64,000 bases of DNA from Paraspadella gotoi (taxonomy: Eukaryota > Chaetognatha). Made by a program: the position numbers and the translations under genes. Under the pieces are notes generated by a model, which saw only the letters and a list, made by a program, of their open reading frames with translations, searched no databases and was not told where the DNA came from. Positions 34,061 through 46,580 of this stretch are shown one piece after another. Numbering within the stretch: the stretch's first letter is position 1; the number at the start of each line of letters is the position of its first letter. The DNA is taken from NCBI GenBank assembly GCA_051294375.1, contig CM119263.1:31727476-31791475 (forward strand), in the 5' to 3' direction.

Positions 34061-34655
34061 GAATAAATGAATTAAGTTATATACTTTTTTCCTAGATAAT
34101 ATTGATCAAGTTGATATCGATTTAGTGGCTTGAATAGAGAGGGGTAGGAATAAAAGAGATAGGAAAAGGAGAAAGAGAGAGGAAGAGACAGGAAAAGGAG
34201 AGAGAGAGAAAGTGATATAAAAAAGAGAGAGATGGTAGAAAGATGAAATCAGTTGGACAGAAAAAGATTTGAAATAAATCGAGAACAGATTTTTGTGTTG
34301 ACAAGATTTTAAAATTTTAAAATCCGAGATGTGAAAAGTGAATGGTGAGTATTAAAATTTTTTAACAAAACAATTTACTATTTAAGTTTTTACACCGTTT
34401 TTTACACCGCGTTACCATATGTACCTAATACTGTCAGTTCAAATTAAAAGTGGACTTTATGTCTATTTTTTATCTACAGTCAATAATGTCGCTATCTTAC
34501 CTAACAGTTCTTTCATTAATGGTATTAATGATAATGTCACATCTGACATAATTTTCTAATCACCCGATAAAATCTTACCAACCGAATTTCACATTTTTTT
34601 GCGTTTCTTCCTCTCACAGATTTTTTTCTTTCTTCACTTTTTTCGGTAATTCGCT

Positions 34656-34705
<50 letters not shown>

Positions 34706-34980
34706 TCTCGCCCTTCGCATTTTCCGCGTAAACAACATTAAAGAAATGATGTAGGATTTGATGTTGTGGTTGAAGGGAACATTAGATAAATGATGGTGAG
34801 GTTTATGTTGTGATTGTAAAGATTTTTAAAGAACCAAAAGAAGATTTGACGTTGTGCTTATTTGGAACATTCTGAGAAAATTATGGGGAATGCAAAGTTG
34901 ATTGGTAAATTATATCAATTTTTGAAAAGTAAAAGATTCGGTTAAGGAATAGGAATTCAGCTAAGGGACTTGGTTTCTAA
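34061..34980. other. AT-rich, no gene; (CT)n at 34660-34700
   Basis: Contains a GA-rich patch (34137-34235) and a CT run. Nothing else is recognised. Confidence 0.6.
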
Positions 34981-35078
34981 TTAGGGTTAGGGATTATGGT
35001 TAGGATTTAGCATTTAGGGTCAGAGGTTAAACTTTGAAGTTAGGGATAAGGGTTAGGGTTAGCTTAGGGTTTGGTGAG
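34981..35078. repeat. Degenerate TTAGGG-like interstitial repeat
   Basis: Units such as TTAGGGTTAGGGATTATGG and AAGGGTTAGGGTTAGC, imperfect. Confidence 0.6.
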
Positions 35079-35269
35079 GATTTTGTGAGGGTAAGGAATT
35101 TATTTATAAGTTTAAGAATTGTTGGTTTTTTCTTTAATTTCGTTGGTAAAAGATTTAATGGAATGAAATTTGGATTTTCACAACGAATTTATTTATTATT
35201 GGCAGACATTTTATGAACGTCATTTCGTTCTTTATCAGTACATATTTGTAGTTTAAAAAAAAGTCCGGC

Positions 35270-35279
35270 TTCTCTCTCT

Positions 35280-35359
<80 letters not shown>

Positions 35360-35430
35360 TGTTCTTCAATTCATTCATTCTTTCTTTTTTCCTTTCTTTC
35401 TTTTCTTTTCTTCTTTGTTTCCATATTTTT

Positions 35431-35478
<48 letters not shown>

Positions 35479-35520
35479 TCCTCTTTATTTCTTTTCTTTT
35501 CGTTTTTCTTTCTATCTTTT

Positions 35521-35556
<36 letters not shown>

Positions 35557-35640
35557 TTTTTCCTCTTTCTTTCTTTTTTTTTCTTTCTTTTCTTTTCTTT
35601 TTTCTTTCTTTCTTTTTTCTTTTTTTCTTTTCTTCTTATT
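35270..35640. repeat. (CTTT)n microsatellite cluster
   Basis: Uninterrupted CTTT at 35278-35360, again at 35430-35480 and 35520-35556, with degenerate T/C sequence between. Lys/Glu or Phe/Leu frames are artefacts. CT and TTTTC tracts continue at 35685-35720 and 35985-36180. Confidence 0.95.
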
Positions 35641-36539
35641 TTTCTCTCCAGACAAATTACGTTTTCTCGTCCTTTCCTGTTCAACTCTCTCTCTCTTTTT
35701 CTCTCTCTCTATCTCTCCTTGTTTTTTATGTTTCTTTTTTCGTTTGAGACACTTAGCTTTTAGCAGGAAGAAGAAAGAGGTAATGAATACATGAGAGAAA
35801 AGAAGGAAGATAAAGTTCTACTAGAAAAAAATATAATTTGAAAAAATAAGGAAAAAATAAATATAACTAAATAAATAGATAATTAAATTGAATCTATTTT
35901 GAAAATTTTTATTTACAAATACTCTTGAAATTTTTATAAGAATTGACATTTGAAACATAGTCAGATAAATTATTTTTTCTTTTCTTTTCTTTTCTTCTCT
36001 TCTCTTTTCTTCTCTTTTCTATTTCTTTACTCCTTTTTATATTCTCTTTACTTCTCTTTTTTTCGCTTTTCTTTTTCTTCTTTTTTAAAATTTTCTCTTT
36101 ACTTCTCTTTCTTATCTTTTCTTTTCTTTTCTTTTCCTTTGTTCTTTTCTTTTTTTTCCTCTCATTTTTTCAATTTTCTCAAAATCTCATTTTTTATTTT
36201 CACAGAGCGAGTTTCTATGGGCGACTGACAAATACTCTTGTCTTTTTCAAACTTAGTCTCAACTTTCTTTTCGCGACATTTTTCTCCAATCTCTCTCTCT
36301 CTTTCTCTCTCTCTCTCTGTCTGTCTTTCTCTCTCTATCTCTCTGTCCCTCTCTGTCGCACTCACTTCAACGATTGCGCCAGACCAAGAGACCGTCGCTA
36401 AAATGACAAATTAGTTTTTACCTGCAAAGAAACAGAAGCGGGACAAAAAAACAACTAAAAAACGAGAAAAAAACACAGAAAAAACAGAGAAAAGAAAGAA
36501 AAAAACCAGAAAAACATCCACAGAAACAAATAGAAATTA

Positions 36540-37080
36540 ATAACTTTTTTTATGTAAAATTATAAATGAGATTATAAATGAGATTGTTAAGCCGTTCTGG
36601 GAGTGACTAAACGAGACTGTGAGAGAGTCTTAATTAAAAGCTTGCAAGGTCCTGTTATGTCATTATCTTGTGAGAGTGATGGAGGCCTTAAACCACCAAA
36701 GTCTGTCCAAAGACAGGGGCGAAATAGCTTATTGAAAATTTTGTTATCGTTTGTACTAATTTCATTGTGAGAGGTACATTAAATACAGCGTTCGAGAAGT
36801 CACCTTGTTCGTTCTCTCATTCTTTACATATTTCTATCTTTCTTTTTTATAATTTGATTTATATTCAAGCTCCCTAATAATTATATTTTTTTATTTTTCT
36901 CAGACAGACCGACCAAAAAAGCATTATATCAAGTCAAGTCGCGACTAAAAAAGTTTTAAAACCAATATAACTATTGCACTAATAACTTTAAAGAACAAAA
37001 AGAATAACAGGAACTTTCTCTCTCTTTTTTTTGCAGAGAAAAAAAAGAACATTTTTGCAGGAAAGACAATTTTTGAAGTT
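36540..37080. other. No recognisable gene
   Basis: Unique-looking AT-rich sequence with a less AT-rich patch at 36590-36800; no open frame or RNA gene is recognised. Confidence 0.5.
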
Positions 37081-37083
37081 GAC

Positions 37084-37137
37084 AGCGACGACGACGACGA
37101 CGACGAAGATGACGACGACGACGACGACGACGACGAG
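37084..37137. repeat. (GAC)n trinucleotide array
   Basis: GACGAC repeats with one GAAGAT interruption. Confidence 0.9.
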
Positions 37138-37314
37138 GCATTAGAAAAACAAACCGGATGAAATTATCAAAATGAAATCAAATGAAAAAATGAACAGAAA
37201 AACAAATAAAAATTTGGAAAATTTCTGTGATGAAAAAAAATAAATAGAAACCAAAAAAAAAAAAAGAAGAAAAAAAAAATTTGCCAAATTGATTTCCACT
37301 TCCTTACACCATTT

Positions 37315-37665
37315 CGTCATCACTGCACCACAAATTCTTCTTGATTTTTACATCTTTACGCCTTTTCGTAATCACTGCGCCAAAACTTATTCTTATTTTT
37401 GCGTCTTTACGCAATTTCATCATCACTGCGCCACAAATTCTTCTTGATTTTTAAATCTTTGTCCTATTTTATTATCACTGAGCCTCAAATTCTTTGTAAT
37501 TTTCATCTTTATGCCATTTCGTCATCACGGCGCCCCAAATTCTTTTTGATTTTTACGCCTTTACGCCATTTCATTATCACTGCACCACAAATTCTTTGTA
37601 ATTTTCACCTTTATGCCATTTCGTCATCACAGCGCCACAAATTCTTCTTTCCTCTCTGCGCCATG
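37315..37665. repeat. 52-bp tandem repeat
   Basis: About six to seven diverged units of ATCACTGCGCCACAAATTCT...TTTACGCCATTTC, ending about 160 bp before the first exon of the tincar-like gene. Confidence 0.75.
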
Positions 37666-37828
37666 AATTTGTCTCAACGCCACATTATAGCGTCAAGGGT
37701 CACGCCGCGTCAAAACCTCATAAACGCCCCTATCTGCCCCAAAGGATTTACGAACGCCACCTGCCCTCTTATCGACATCTGCTCTTGACTCTTTTATTCC
37801 CACGTCCCTCTTGGCATCTGTTCCACAA

Positions 37829-38148
37829 ATGTATCAACATCTGTTGAAAAACGGGGGCAGCGGAACATCGTCTCCTTTACACCTGCAATACGAAGACATC
37901 GGAATGACAAATTTAAGAAATGTTGAGTCAAACGCGGATTTAATCTCTTCCGGAATCGCATCCGCTGGGCCCCTGTTCGCTTCCGACATCGTTTCCAGCT
38001 CCACGTCCAGCAAAGCTGCGCAGCAATTCGCTTCCGAAGTCGCGTTCGGAGCCAATGCTTCCATGAAGGACACGATGAAAGGCCAGAGGTGGATTCCGAG
38101 AAAGTGGAAGCGCCTCCGACCTCATCTGACCACACTGTGGAACATTTG
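37829..38148 (+). CDS. tincar-like membrane protein, exon 1
   Basis: First visible exon of a multi-pass membrane protein. ATG at 37829 (ACAAATGT) is the first Met in a frame open upstream, so a more upstream start or exon is possible. It encodes about 106 residues: a hydrophilic Ser-rich N-terminus followed by a basic patch (PRKWKRLRPH) and LTTLWNIW, where the first membrane segment begins. The donor G|GTGAGT at 38149 leaves two bases of a Trp codon. Splicing to 40201 gives NIWYCVVVLIEILLLL without a frame break. Tincar is an animal multi-pass protein known in flies for roles in eye and heart; the identity here rests on remembered family features. Confidence 0.6.
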
Positions 38149-38506
38149 GTGAGTGGGGGTGAGATGTGGAGTCAGTGGTGGGGTGAGTGATGGGGAGAGA
38201 CGAGGGGTGAGTGAGAGTAAGTGAAGTAAATTTTTTAAGTGGGGGCGAGTGGGTTGAGTTGGGGTGATTGGTGGTTAGTGGGAAGAGTGGTTAAGGCTTA
38301 AGGGATCGACTGAAGAGTGGTGGTGGTGACGTTAAGAGGATATACATGAAGTTTTATGGAGGGAGAAAGAGAAAGAGAGAGAGAGAGCGAGTACTGTTTT
38401 GATTTTTGATTATCGTTGGGGATTTTTGCTAGAGTAATTGGAGATTCGCACTTATGGTCTGAATTCAGGCCCGAGAGAGAGAGAGAGAGAAAGTGAAGAG
38501 AAAGAG

Positions 38507-38578
<72 letters not shown>

Positions 38579-39162
38579 AGAAAGAGAGCATAACCTCAAA
38601 GGAAATGAGGATGAGAATAAGAATTTGAATTTGATTTTTTTTTGGGTCCCGAAGAGAAACGCCCAATTTTCTTAATGACCCAACCCAAAATTTAATTTAT
38701 TTTTAAAAAAGAAAAATAAAGTTATTTGAAAAAGTATTAATGTCACAGTTTATATGATGTACGTTAGTAGGTTTATTTGTATTATTAATAAGCAATAACT
38801 TCCTAAAAAATAGTTTCAAAATAAAAGCTTATAAATTAATGAGTACTTATTTTTTTCTATTCTAATAGCTTTTTGTTTGTTTATTAATATTGTACTGAAC
38901 AAACATCGTGGTATTTAAATAAAATCGCACATATATAAGCTTACAAAATAAGTTGAAAAAATGTCTATAGAGTGGAATCAAAAGTGCTATCAAAATGCTG
39001 AAAAAAAGTCAATCGAAAGTGCAATCAAAAATGCAAAGGTTAAGAGTCATAATTCAGCAAAGAAATAAATTGTTTAAAAGAAACATTAGACATTAAACAT
39101 TAAAAATATCTTTGATAAAATTTTTTTTTCATTAAATAATCTCTTTGATACACACACACACA

Positions 39163-39202
<40 letters not shown>

Positions 39203-39291
39203 CTCCTCTCTCTCTTCTCTCTCTCTCTCTCTTCTTTACTGGCAACATCAATATTTTTCTCTTTGATGAACCCGATATCCGAGAATTGAGA

Positions 39292-39361
<70 letters not shown>

Positions 39362-40200
39362 TTTCTCTCTCTTCTCTTAAACGATATTATTTCTCTTCTC
39401 TGTTTATTTTTTCACTTAGATTTTAATTATAAATCGTTTTCTGTTTGAAAGTGTTAATTTTTGTCTTGGTTAAAAAATACATGTATTTATATTTTTTTTT
39501 ATCTTCTTTTTTATCTCTTACTCTTCTCTTTCTTTAATCTCTTTCTTTTCTCTCCTTTTTCTCTCTTGTCAAATATAAATTTCTCCTTCTCTGCCCCCAT
39601 TTAGTGTCCAAGTGACCAAAAGAGACAAATATTGACATTTTTTTCGATTTATTACTAACGCGTTACTCGTTCGTAGTTTTAACATTTTTTTCCAGTCCGA
39701 TATTCGATAGTACTCTCAAAATTTCCTTTTATTTTATTATATATTATATTAGTTTAAACGTTTTAATCTAAAAATAATCATACATAATCGACTCAATTTC
39801 ATGGCCATATATCTAATTCCCTAATCGGCCGAACTTTTTTTAATATATTTATTTTTTTGGAAATTTATTAATTAATAATTTAAATTGTTATTAACAATGA
39901 AGACGATGAAATTAAAAACTGTTTTTCAGATAGTGATAGTTATTTTTATTAATAATTAAATTAATTGATTAATTTTTTTTCTTTAAACATACGAGCATCG
40001 GCAAAGAAAAGTGATTAAGTGTTTTCCACTTTTTTTTATTCAATGAAATTAATGAAATGTTGACTTTTGAACATTTTAGTTCCTGTCACTGACTCTACAG
40101 TCTACATATAACTCTCTCTCCTGATCTAATAAATTCCAGTTTCCATCTCCCCATCTCTTCACCATCTCTAAATCTTCCCCCCCCCATCTCCTCCCCCTAG
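38149..40200 (+). other. Intron 1 of the tincar-like gene
   Basis: 2,052 bp, GTGAGT...CCCCCTAG. Holds (GA)n at 38474-38577, a LINE-type 3' tail at 38868-38940 (shared with 61140-61225) and (CT)n at 39164-39352. No exon was seen inside. Confidence 0.6.
38868..38940 (+). repeat. LINE 3'-tail fragment
   Basis: ATTGTACTGAACAAACATCG...AAATAAAATCGCA parallels the 3' end of the LINE fragment at 61170-61215 (ATTGTACTGAATCAACCTCG...GAATAAAATCGCA). Confidence 0.6.
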
Positions 40201-40356
40201 GTATTGCGTTGTGGTCGTTCTCATCGAAATTCTCCTCCTGCTCCGAGCATGGAGTCTCTTCCAAGATTTCGCTTTCGTCGAATGGACAAAGAAGCAGAAA
40301 CCAGAATTTGAGTTGGGAATCTATTGGGTCATCGTCGCCCTCTCTGCGCTTTGCAT
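40201..40356 (+). CDS. tincar-like membrane protein, exon 2
   Basis: 156 bp between CTAG|G and AT|GTAAGA. It encodes YCVVVLIEILLLLRAWSLF, a loop with KKQKPEFELG, and IYWVIVALSALC, which are two membrane segments. The preceding pyrimidine tract and both splice sites are canonical, and the frame is kept across both junctions. The YC...L-R-A-W...ELG-Y pattern matches what is expected of the Tincar N-terminal membrane pair. Confidence 0.65.
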
Positions 40357-40828
40357 GTAAGAAATTGAATTCATAAATCTCATTTGCATATAGTAGTAAG
40401 TTATTTCAAGTCCCATTTGTTTATGATCTTTTTAATATGAGGCCTATTTTTGGGGGTTTTTTTTTCAACTTTTTTATATTGTTTAGAATTTTGATTGAGT
40501 CATAGATGATATTGTGATATTTCGATTGAATAATTATGTTATTGATGATTAATACACAAGTGTGCAAAAAAACTTTTAATGGTCCGCAGTCCGCACTGCT
40601 GTTCCAGAATATTAAACAAATGCTGAGCATCGGAGAAGCGCTCAGTGATTGCATGGCCTCTACTAGAGACTCTAGGGTTCAGAATTAAGTTACGGTTAAG
40701 GATTAGGGTTTAAGATTAGCGTTGAGAAATGGTTTATAGATTTGAAATTATATTTAGGACTAACTTAAAAGTTAAAATAAATTCATAAATTTTTGCTATT
40801 TTTTTTCCTTTTCATCTTTCACCTTCAG

Positions 40829-40916
40829 TCCTCCTTTCATTTTCTGCGCGATTTTCAAAATCGGAAATTACGCCAACGACGGACATAAATTGGGAAGAGA
40901 ACTCAACATATTAGAG
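40829..40916 (+). CDS. tincar-like membrane protein, exon 3
   Basis: 88 bp between CTTCAG and GAG|GTAAGT. The split Ile codon from exon 2 is completed and the exon reads PPFIFCAIFKIGNYANDGHK then LGRELNILE. The G-N-x-A-N-D-G-x-K-L-G-R block after a membrane segment is the feature that most suggests Tincar. It ends in phase 0. Confidence 0.65.
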
Positions 40917-40989
40917 GTAAGTAATAAAAAGTGAGTTTCGGAAAGGGTTTCGAGTTTAGCAAACAACGATTTTATTCATAAAACAGTGG

Positions 40990-41040
40990 ACAACTGGACA
41001 TGTTTTGACTTGTAACTTTTAAGTGTTCTTCAGCACTTGT
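40990..41040 (-). ncRNA. Decayed hammerhead ribozyme motif
   Basis: On the minus strand CTGAAGA (41027-41033; CTGANGA core kept), a weak stem II, then AAAACATGTCC where GAAACATGTCC would be expected. The base equivalent to catalytic G12 is therefore A, and helix I pairs for only two bases. It shares ACATGTCC and layout with the pair at 168-530, so it is probably an old relative without activity. Confidence 0.5.
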
Positions 41041-41224
41041 GAAGCTTAACAATTTTTCACTTTACAAGATCTATAAAGTGGTATAATTATTCAAAGAATA
41101 TTTCAATTGTATAAAAGGATCACTCTCTATGTAATGAGTTGACGACTGGTGAAAAACTAAAAAAGGAATTTAATGATTTTCTTCACCAAAAATGAAGAGA
41201 AGGCAAATGGTTTTTTGTTTCGCG

Positions 41225-41287
41225 GGGAGTACTCGCGGTGCAACTTTATAAGTCACTTTTTGGTCGGTCGGTCGGACATTCGGTTGG

Positions 41288-41290
<3 letters not shown>
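41225..41290 (+). repeat. Dispersed repeat family C, copy 2
   Basis: GAGTACTCGCGGTGCAACTT followed by GGTCGGTCGGTCGG, as at 44570-44640. Confidence 0.6.
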
Positions 41291-41377
<87 letters not shown>

Positions 41378-41404
41378 TCGGTTGGTATAATAATAATAAT
41401 ATTA

Positions 41405-41460
<56 letters not shown>

Positions 41461-41503
41461 TCATGTAATACTTAAACATTATAATAATAATAATAATAAT
41501 AAT
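41291..41503. repeat. (TAA)n array with an internal duplication
   Basis: Three TAA blocks; the flanks TTCGGTTGG and TTCATGTAATACTTAAACATT are each duplicated around them. Confidence 0.9.
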
Positions 41504-41962
41504 TCATGTAATACTTAAACATTTTGGATAATACATGGCTTGCTGATAAGTTATCAGTAAATAGTTCTTTGGTTTAAATTTATCATAAAAATATGGTAAT
41601 ATTATTTAAACCTTATTTACAGAATATTTAAAAAAATTCTTAGTTATATTAGATGAGACTTTGCAGATAAGTGGTCAACGTTTATCATATATATATAATA
41701 TATATATATAATTATATAGTCACGTAATCACTCAATAATACATGCGCTAAGAAAGTACCTGCGGCGCAACACATTTGAATTCCCGTTCTTGTTAAAAATC
41801 ATTTCTTGACAAATTCTTTAAATTAAAACTTCTTTTCGCCGAATGAAATGGATTTCTTCATTAATGAGGTGGATGACAGAATTTAATGCTTTTTTCGGGT
41901 TTGAAAAGTCTTTTTGGAAGGATAATGGAATTCGGCAAGTGTATTTGTGATAAATTGGTGTC

Positions 41963-42087
<125 letters not shown>

Positions 42088-42365
42088 AGGACTGAGTCTA
42101 TTCGCTAAGATCTCGGGCAAGCTTTGACATAGATCTATGAACCAAGAATTGAAGGAAGGAAAGAGAGAGAGAGAGAGACAGGGAAAAAGATGGGGAGAGA
42201 GAGAGAAGAAGAGAGGGGAAAAGAGGAGGAAAGATGAGAAAATAGTGAAGTGAAAATAAGAAAACGAAAAGTTTAATTATAAATTTAAGAAAAGGAAAGA
42301 GAAGTATAAATAAAATAAAAAAATTCATTGAATGGTAAATTAAAAAAGAAGAATTCTATATACAT

Positions 42366-42415
<50 letters not shown>

Positions 42416-42639
42416 AAGGGGAGAGCATTGACGAGAAAAAACGAAGAGGAGCGAAACCTTTTTGACAGATGGATTTCTTTCTTTTTTTTCTTTTTTTTTA
42501 TTCCTTTTATGTTTTTCTTTACATTTGTCTCTCCTTTCTATAATTCCCTATTTATACTATTATTTCATAAACAAAAATACTAGAATATTGAAAATTCTTA
42601 ATGTAAGTTTTCTTTAGCTCCTATGAGTTGGCACTTTTC

Positions 42640-43445
42640 CTCTATTTTTTCTCATTATATCTTTTCATCTTTTTCTTTACTTTTTTCCTTTCCTTCTATT
42701 CTTTCCATTTTTTCTCCCTTTATTTTTTTTCCTTTTCTCACTAATTTTCTTTTTTTCCTTTCTTCCTTTCCTTTCATTTTTTTCTTTCCTCCTTTTTTCC
42801 CCTTTTTCCTTTCCTGATTTTCTTTTTTCCCTTTTTCGCTTCCTTCTTTTCTTTCCTTTTTCCTTTCCTCCTTTTCTTCTTTTCTTTTTCTTTTTTCTCC
42901 TTTTATTTTTTCCCTTTTTCGTTTCATTTCCTCCTTTTTTCCCCTTTTTCCTTTCCTTCTTTTCTTTTTTCTTTTTGTCCTTTCCTTTCTTTTTTTCATT
43001 TACTTTTTCCTTTCTTCCTTTTTTTTCCTTTTATCCTTTCCTCCTTTTCTTTCCCTTTTTCCTTTCCTTCTTTTCCTCTTTTCGTTTTTCTTTCCTCCTT
43101 TTCTTTCACTTTTTCCTTTCTTCTTTTTCTTTTTTCCCCTTTTCGTTTCCTTTCCTTACTCTATTTCCCTTTTTCTTTTCCTCCTTTTCTTTTTTCCCTT
43201 TTTCCTTTCCTTTCCTTTTTCTTTCCTTTTTTCCTTTCCTCCTTTTCTTTTTTCCCTTATTCCTTTCCTTTCCTTCTTTTTTTTCCTTTTTCTTTTCTTT
43301 CTTTTCTTTTTTTCCGTATTCCTTTCCTTTCCTCCTTTTATTTCCCTTTTTCCTTTCCTCCTTTTTTTTCATTTTTTCTTTCCTCATTTTCTTTTCCTTT
43401 TTTCCTTTCTTCCTCTCTTTTCTTTTTTCTTTCATCATCTCCTTT
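42640..43445. repeat. 800-bp polypyrimidine minisatellite
   Basis: Diverged units of about 25-30 bp (CCTTTCCTCCTTTTCTTTTT). One strand is almost purely C and T, which favours triplex or other non-B structures. The Phe-rich 201-residue frame is an artefact. Confidence 0.85.
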
Positions 43446-43889
43446 CCTTCCTCTTTTTTTCTCTTCTCTTTCGCTTCGCCAACTTTCTTGATCCATTTTC
43501 TTTTCCCGCCAAAAAATGGACTCATAACTCAGAACCGAGAATTTTCAGCTCGGGACACGAAATGGACTCGAGACTTTTAAAAAGACCAAAGAGGAGGAAT
43601 ATTTATATATATTTTAGATATTTGATAATAAAATATATTAACTGAGATTTTAGGTGGAATATTTATACATATTTTAGATATTTTATATTATATATCAATG
43701 TAACCAAATGTACTAAATTTCTGAATTTTTTTAAAACTAAATTATGGAATAAAATATTTTATTTTTAATTGCTAACTCCACAAAAGGCTGTGATTAATCA
43801 TGATGTGAACTCGATTGTAGATTAGACGTAAGTGGAGACAAACTTACTTGAAAAATTAGAAGCTTCAAACGAGAACCCGGGGGAACGGT

Positions 43890-43984
<95 letters not shown>
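43890..43984. repeat. (CT)n microsatellite
   Basis: About 95 bp. Confidence 0.95.
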
Positions 43985-43987
<3 letters not shown>

Positions 43988-44085
43988 ACTCTATTTCTCA
44001 TTCTTTTTCTCTCTCTCAAGTCTGCCGATTGTTTCTGCTTAGTGACCATAACTTTTTCCCTGGAGGTCAGTCAGTCGTCACAGAT

Positions 44086-44089
<4 letters not shown>

Positions 44090-44175
<86 letters not shown>
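44090..44175. repeat. (CT)n microsatellite
   Basis: About 86 bp of pure CT. Confidence 0.95.
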
Positions 44176-44178
<3 letters not shown>

Positions 44179-44559
44179 TTCATTTCCATCTTTTGCTTCG
44201 GTTTTCCAGACTCCCTTCTTTTTTCGTTTTCCTTTTTTTTCTTTTTTTTTTTTCTTTTCACTTCTTTACCTTAAAATGAGCAGAACGAATCATAATCATA
44301 ATCCATGAGTTTTTCCTTAAATGATAAGTAAAGACCAAAATAAAACTTATTTATTTATAAACAAGATCGGTTGTGTTGACTTAACTCGTGTATTTGTGAT
44401 ACGCACTGCATTGAAATTCTGTCTTTTATTCTTTATGTAGATTTAGGATTTCCTTAAAGCGGCGCAAGCAGTCACTTAGATTTTAGGTTTTTTCCTGTCT
44501 TAACGAATGAGCAACTATTTGTTAATTTTCTCAACGATTTTAATTTTATATTTTTAGTT

Positions 44560-44690
44560 GCGCCATGAGTACTCGCGGAGCAACTCTATGAGAGTCTGTT
44601 GGTCTGTTGGTTGGTCGGTTGTTTGGTATGTCTGTCCGTAAGTCTATCCCACTTACGTTAAAAATGCTCATAACTCGCCTATAGTCGGTT
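44560..44690 (+). repeat. Dispersed repeat family C, copy 3
   Basis: GCCATGAGTACTCGCGGAGC then AACTCTATGAGAGTC and a GGTTGGTCGG run. Confidence 0.6.
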
Positions 44691-45061
44691 GCTCATTGGT
44701 TAAGACAGGAAAAAACCACAAATTTAAGTGACTGCTAGCGTCGCCCTCAGGAAATCCTAAAACTACACCTATCTTATACGTATATATATTTTTTAATGTT
44801 TATTGTTACTTTGCCTTAATTTTTAAATTCTTTTCCCCTTTTTCTCTGACGCTCCGATGACATGAGTTCATGAGTTCAGAGTTCATGAGTTTTGGAAATT
44901 TTGTTCTCTTATATTTTTATTACATACAATAAAAAACAAATTAAACCTTTTTCATTGCGATTTCCTGTATTTTGACTAAAATCAACAGGACAAAAATAAA
45001 ATTGAATTTTCAAAATGTCACGATGCAGTCATTCATTGCGACAAGTTCACTTTACATATAT

Positions 45062-45203
45062 AACCATGAGGAAAGCGTGAGGGCGGTCGTAAACCGCCTT
45101 AAGGGCATAGAAAAGCCTCAAGCCTGGTTCCAAGCCCAGGACCAGTTCCATTTCTACCGAGAGGGCACAGAAGATAAGGATACTAGTCTTCAGCCCACTT
45201 AGC
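45062..45203 (-). repeat. Dispersed repeat family B, copy 2
   Basis: Reverse match to 4735-4860, sharing GTCCTGGGCTTGGAACCAGG on the minus strand. (ATTC)n follows at 45228-45298. Confidence 0.65.
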
Positions 45204-45332
45204 GACAGATCCGAATCTGATTCAGTCATTAATTGATTCATTCATTCATTCGTTCTTTTCATTCGTTCATTCAGTCATTCATTCAATCATTCATTCATTA
45301 ATCCATTTTTACCGACAATTACCTACCGACAG

Positions 45333-45489
45333 CTTTTCGTCGACGACGCTCTTCGGCCTCGCGTCGGTCAACTCAGCCGCCATTTTCCCCCTGCCGCGTC
45401 TGTCCTGCATCTCCTCGCTGCTCTGCTGCTGCTTTTCCCGCCGCTCATCTTAAGAGCGCAACTCGTCCGTCACGAGATTCTTAAAGGAG
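45333..45489 (+). CDS. tincar-like membrane protein, exon 4
   Basis: 157 bp between CCGACAG and G|GTGAGA. Read in frame from exon 3 it gives LFVDDALRPRVGQL, then PAASVLHLLAALLLLFPPLI as a membrane segment and LRAQLVRHEILKG. It ends in phase 1, so at least one further exon must lie downstream. None was recognised before 64 kb, where it may be beyond the window or hidden in repeats. The GC content (about 60%) stands out from the flanks, as for the other exons. Confidence 0.6.
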
Positions 45490-45954
45490 GTGAGAGACTT
45501 TTGTCATTAATTTTGGGTCAGTTTAAGGTGACAATGCCATCATTTTAACTCTTTCAACTTTTTTTACGTAAATTATACTATAACGAACCATAAATTATAC
45601 ATTAGTATTATCATTATTATTATATTTCTTCGTCATCGTTATTACTATATTTTTGTCATTGTCATTTTTGTCATTATCATCAGCTTAGAAGTGAGTCTGT
45701 CATAGTTATCATCGCCATGTCAGGGATTTTCTCATATTAACGTTACAGAATGACATTAGGCACAATGAGTCAAAAGTGGTTTCGCCTCCATTTAATTAGC
45801 AATAGCTTCGACGGGTTGGGTCCTTCAAAGTGGATTACTATTCTTTTAAGAAAGGTTGGCAATGGGCACCTCGCCATGAGCTGATGGCAAATTGCCAGAG
45901 GTTGATGGCAAATTGCGAGGTACTGATGGAAAATTGCCTATGGCATCGCCTAAA
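45490..45954. other. No gene recognised
   Basis: AT-rich with ATTATTATC patches (45605-45680) and a 12-bp duplicated GATGGCAAATTGC (45884-45915). Confidence 0.5.
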
Positions 45955-46580
45955 GGAGAAAGATAAAGAAGGGAGAGAAATGGAGAGAGGAAAAGGAGAA
46001 GATAAGAAGGAAAGAAAGGAGAAATAAAGAAGTAGGAAGGGAGGAGAGAAAGAGAGAGAGAAAAAAGAGAAGATAGGAAGGAAAGAAAGGAGAGATAGAG
46101 AAGTAGGAACGGAGGAGAGGAAGAGAGAGAGAAAAAAGAGAGAGGAAGGAAAGAAAGGAGAAATAGAGAAGTAGGAAGGAAGGAGAGAAAGAGAGAGAGA
46201 AAAAAGAGAAGATAGGAAGGAAAGAAAGGAGAGATAGAGAAGTAGGAAAGGAGGAGAGGAAGAGAGAGAGAAAAAAGAGAGAGGAAGGAAAGAAAGGAGA
46301 AATAAAGAAGTAGGAAGGGAGGAGAGAAAGAGAGAGAGAAAAAAGAGAGAGGAAGGAAAGAAAGGAGAGATAGAGAAGTAGGAAAGGAGGAGCGGAAGAG
46401 AGAGAGAAAAAAGAGAGAGGAAGGAAAGAAAGGAAAAATAGAGAAGTAGGAAGGGAGGAGAGGAAGCGAGAGAAGAAAAAAGAATATTGGAACAAAAGAA
46501 AGGAGAAATAGAGAAGTAGGAAGGCAGGAGAGGAAGAGAAAGAGGAAAAAGAGAAGATTTGAAGGAAAGAAAGAAGAAGG
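45955..46580. repeat. 68-71-bp purine minisatellite
   Basis: About nine units, each containing GAAATAGAGAAGTAGGAAGG and a GAGAGAGAAAAAAGAGA run. Alternating 68- and 71-bp versions (with or without an AGATA) suggest higher-order duplication. Minus-strand Ser/Leu/Phe frames are artefacts. Confidence 0.9.

Noticed and set aside
35253-35763. Lys/Glu-rich 143-residue and Phe/Ser-rich 134-residue frames
   Set aside because: They follow the (CTTT)n array on opposite strands and have no non-repeat sequence.
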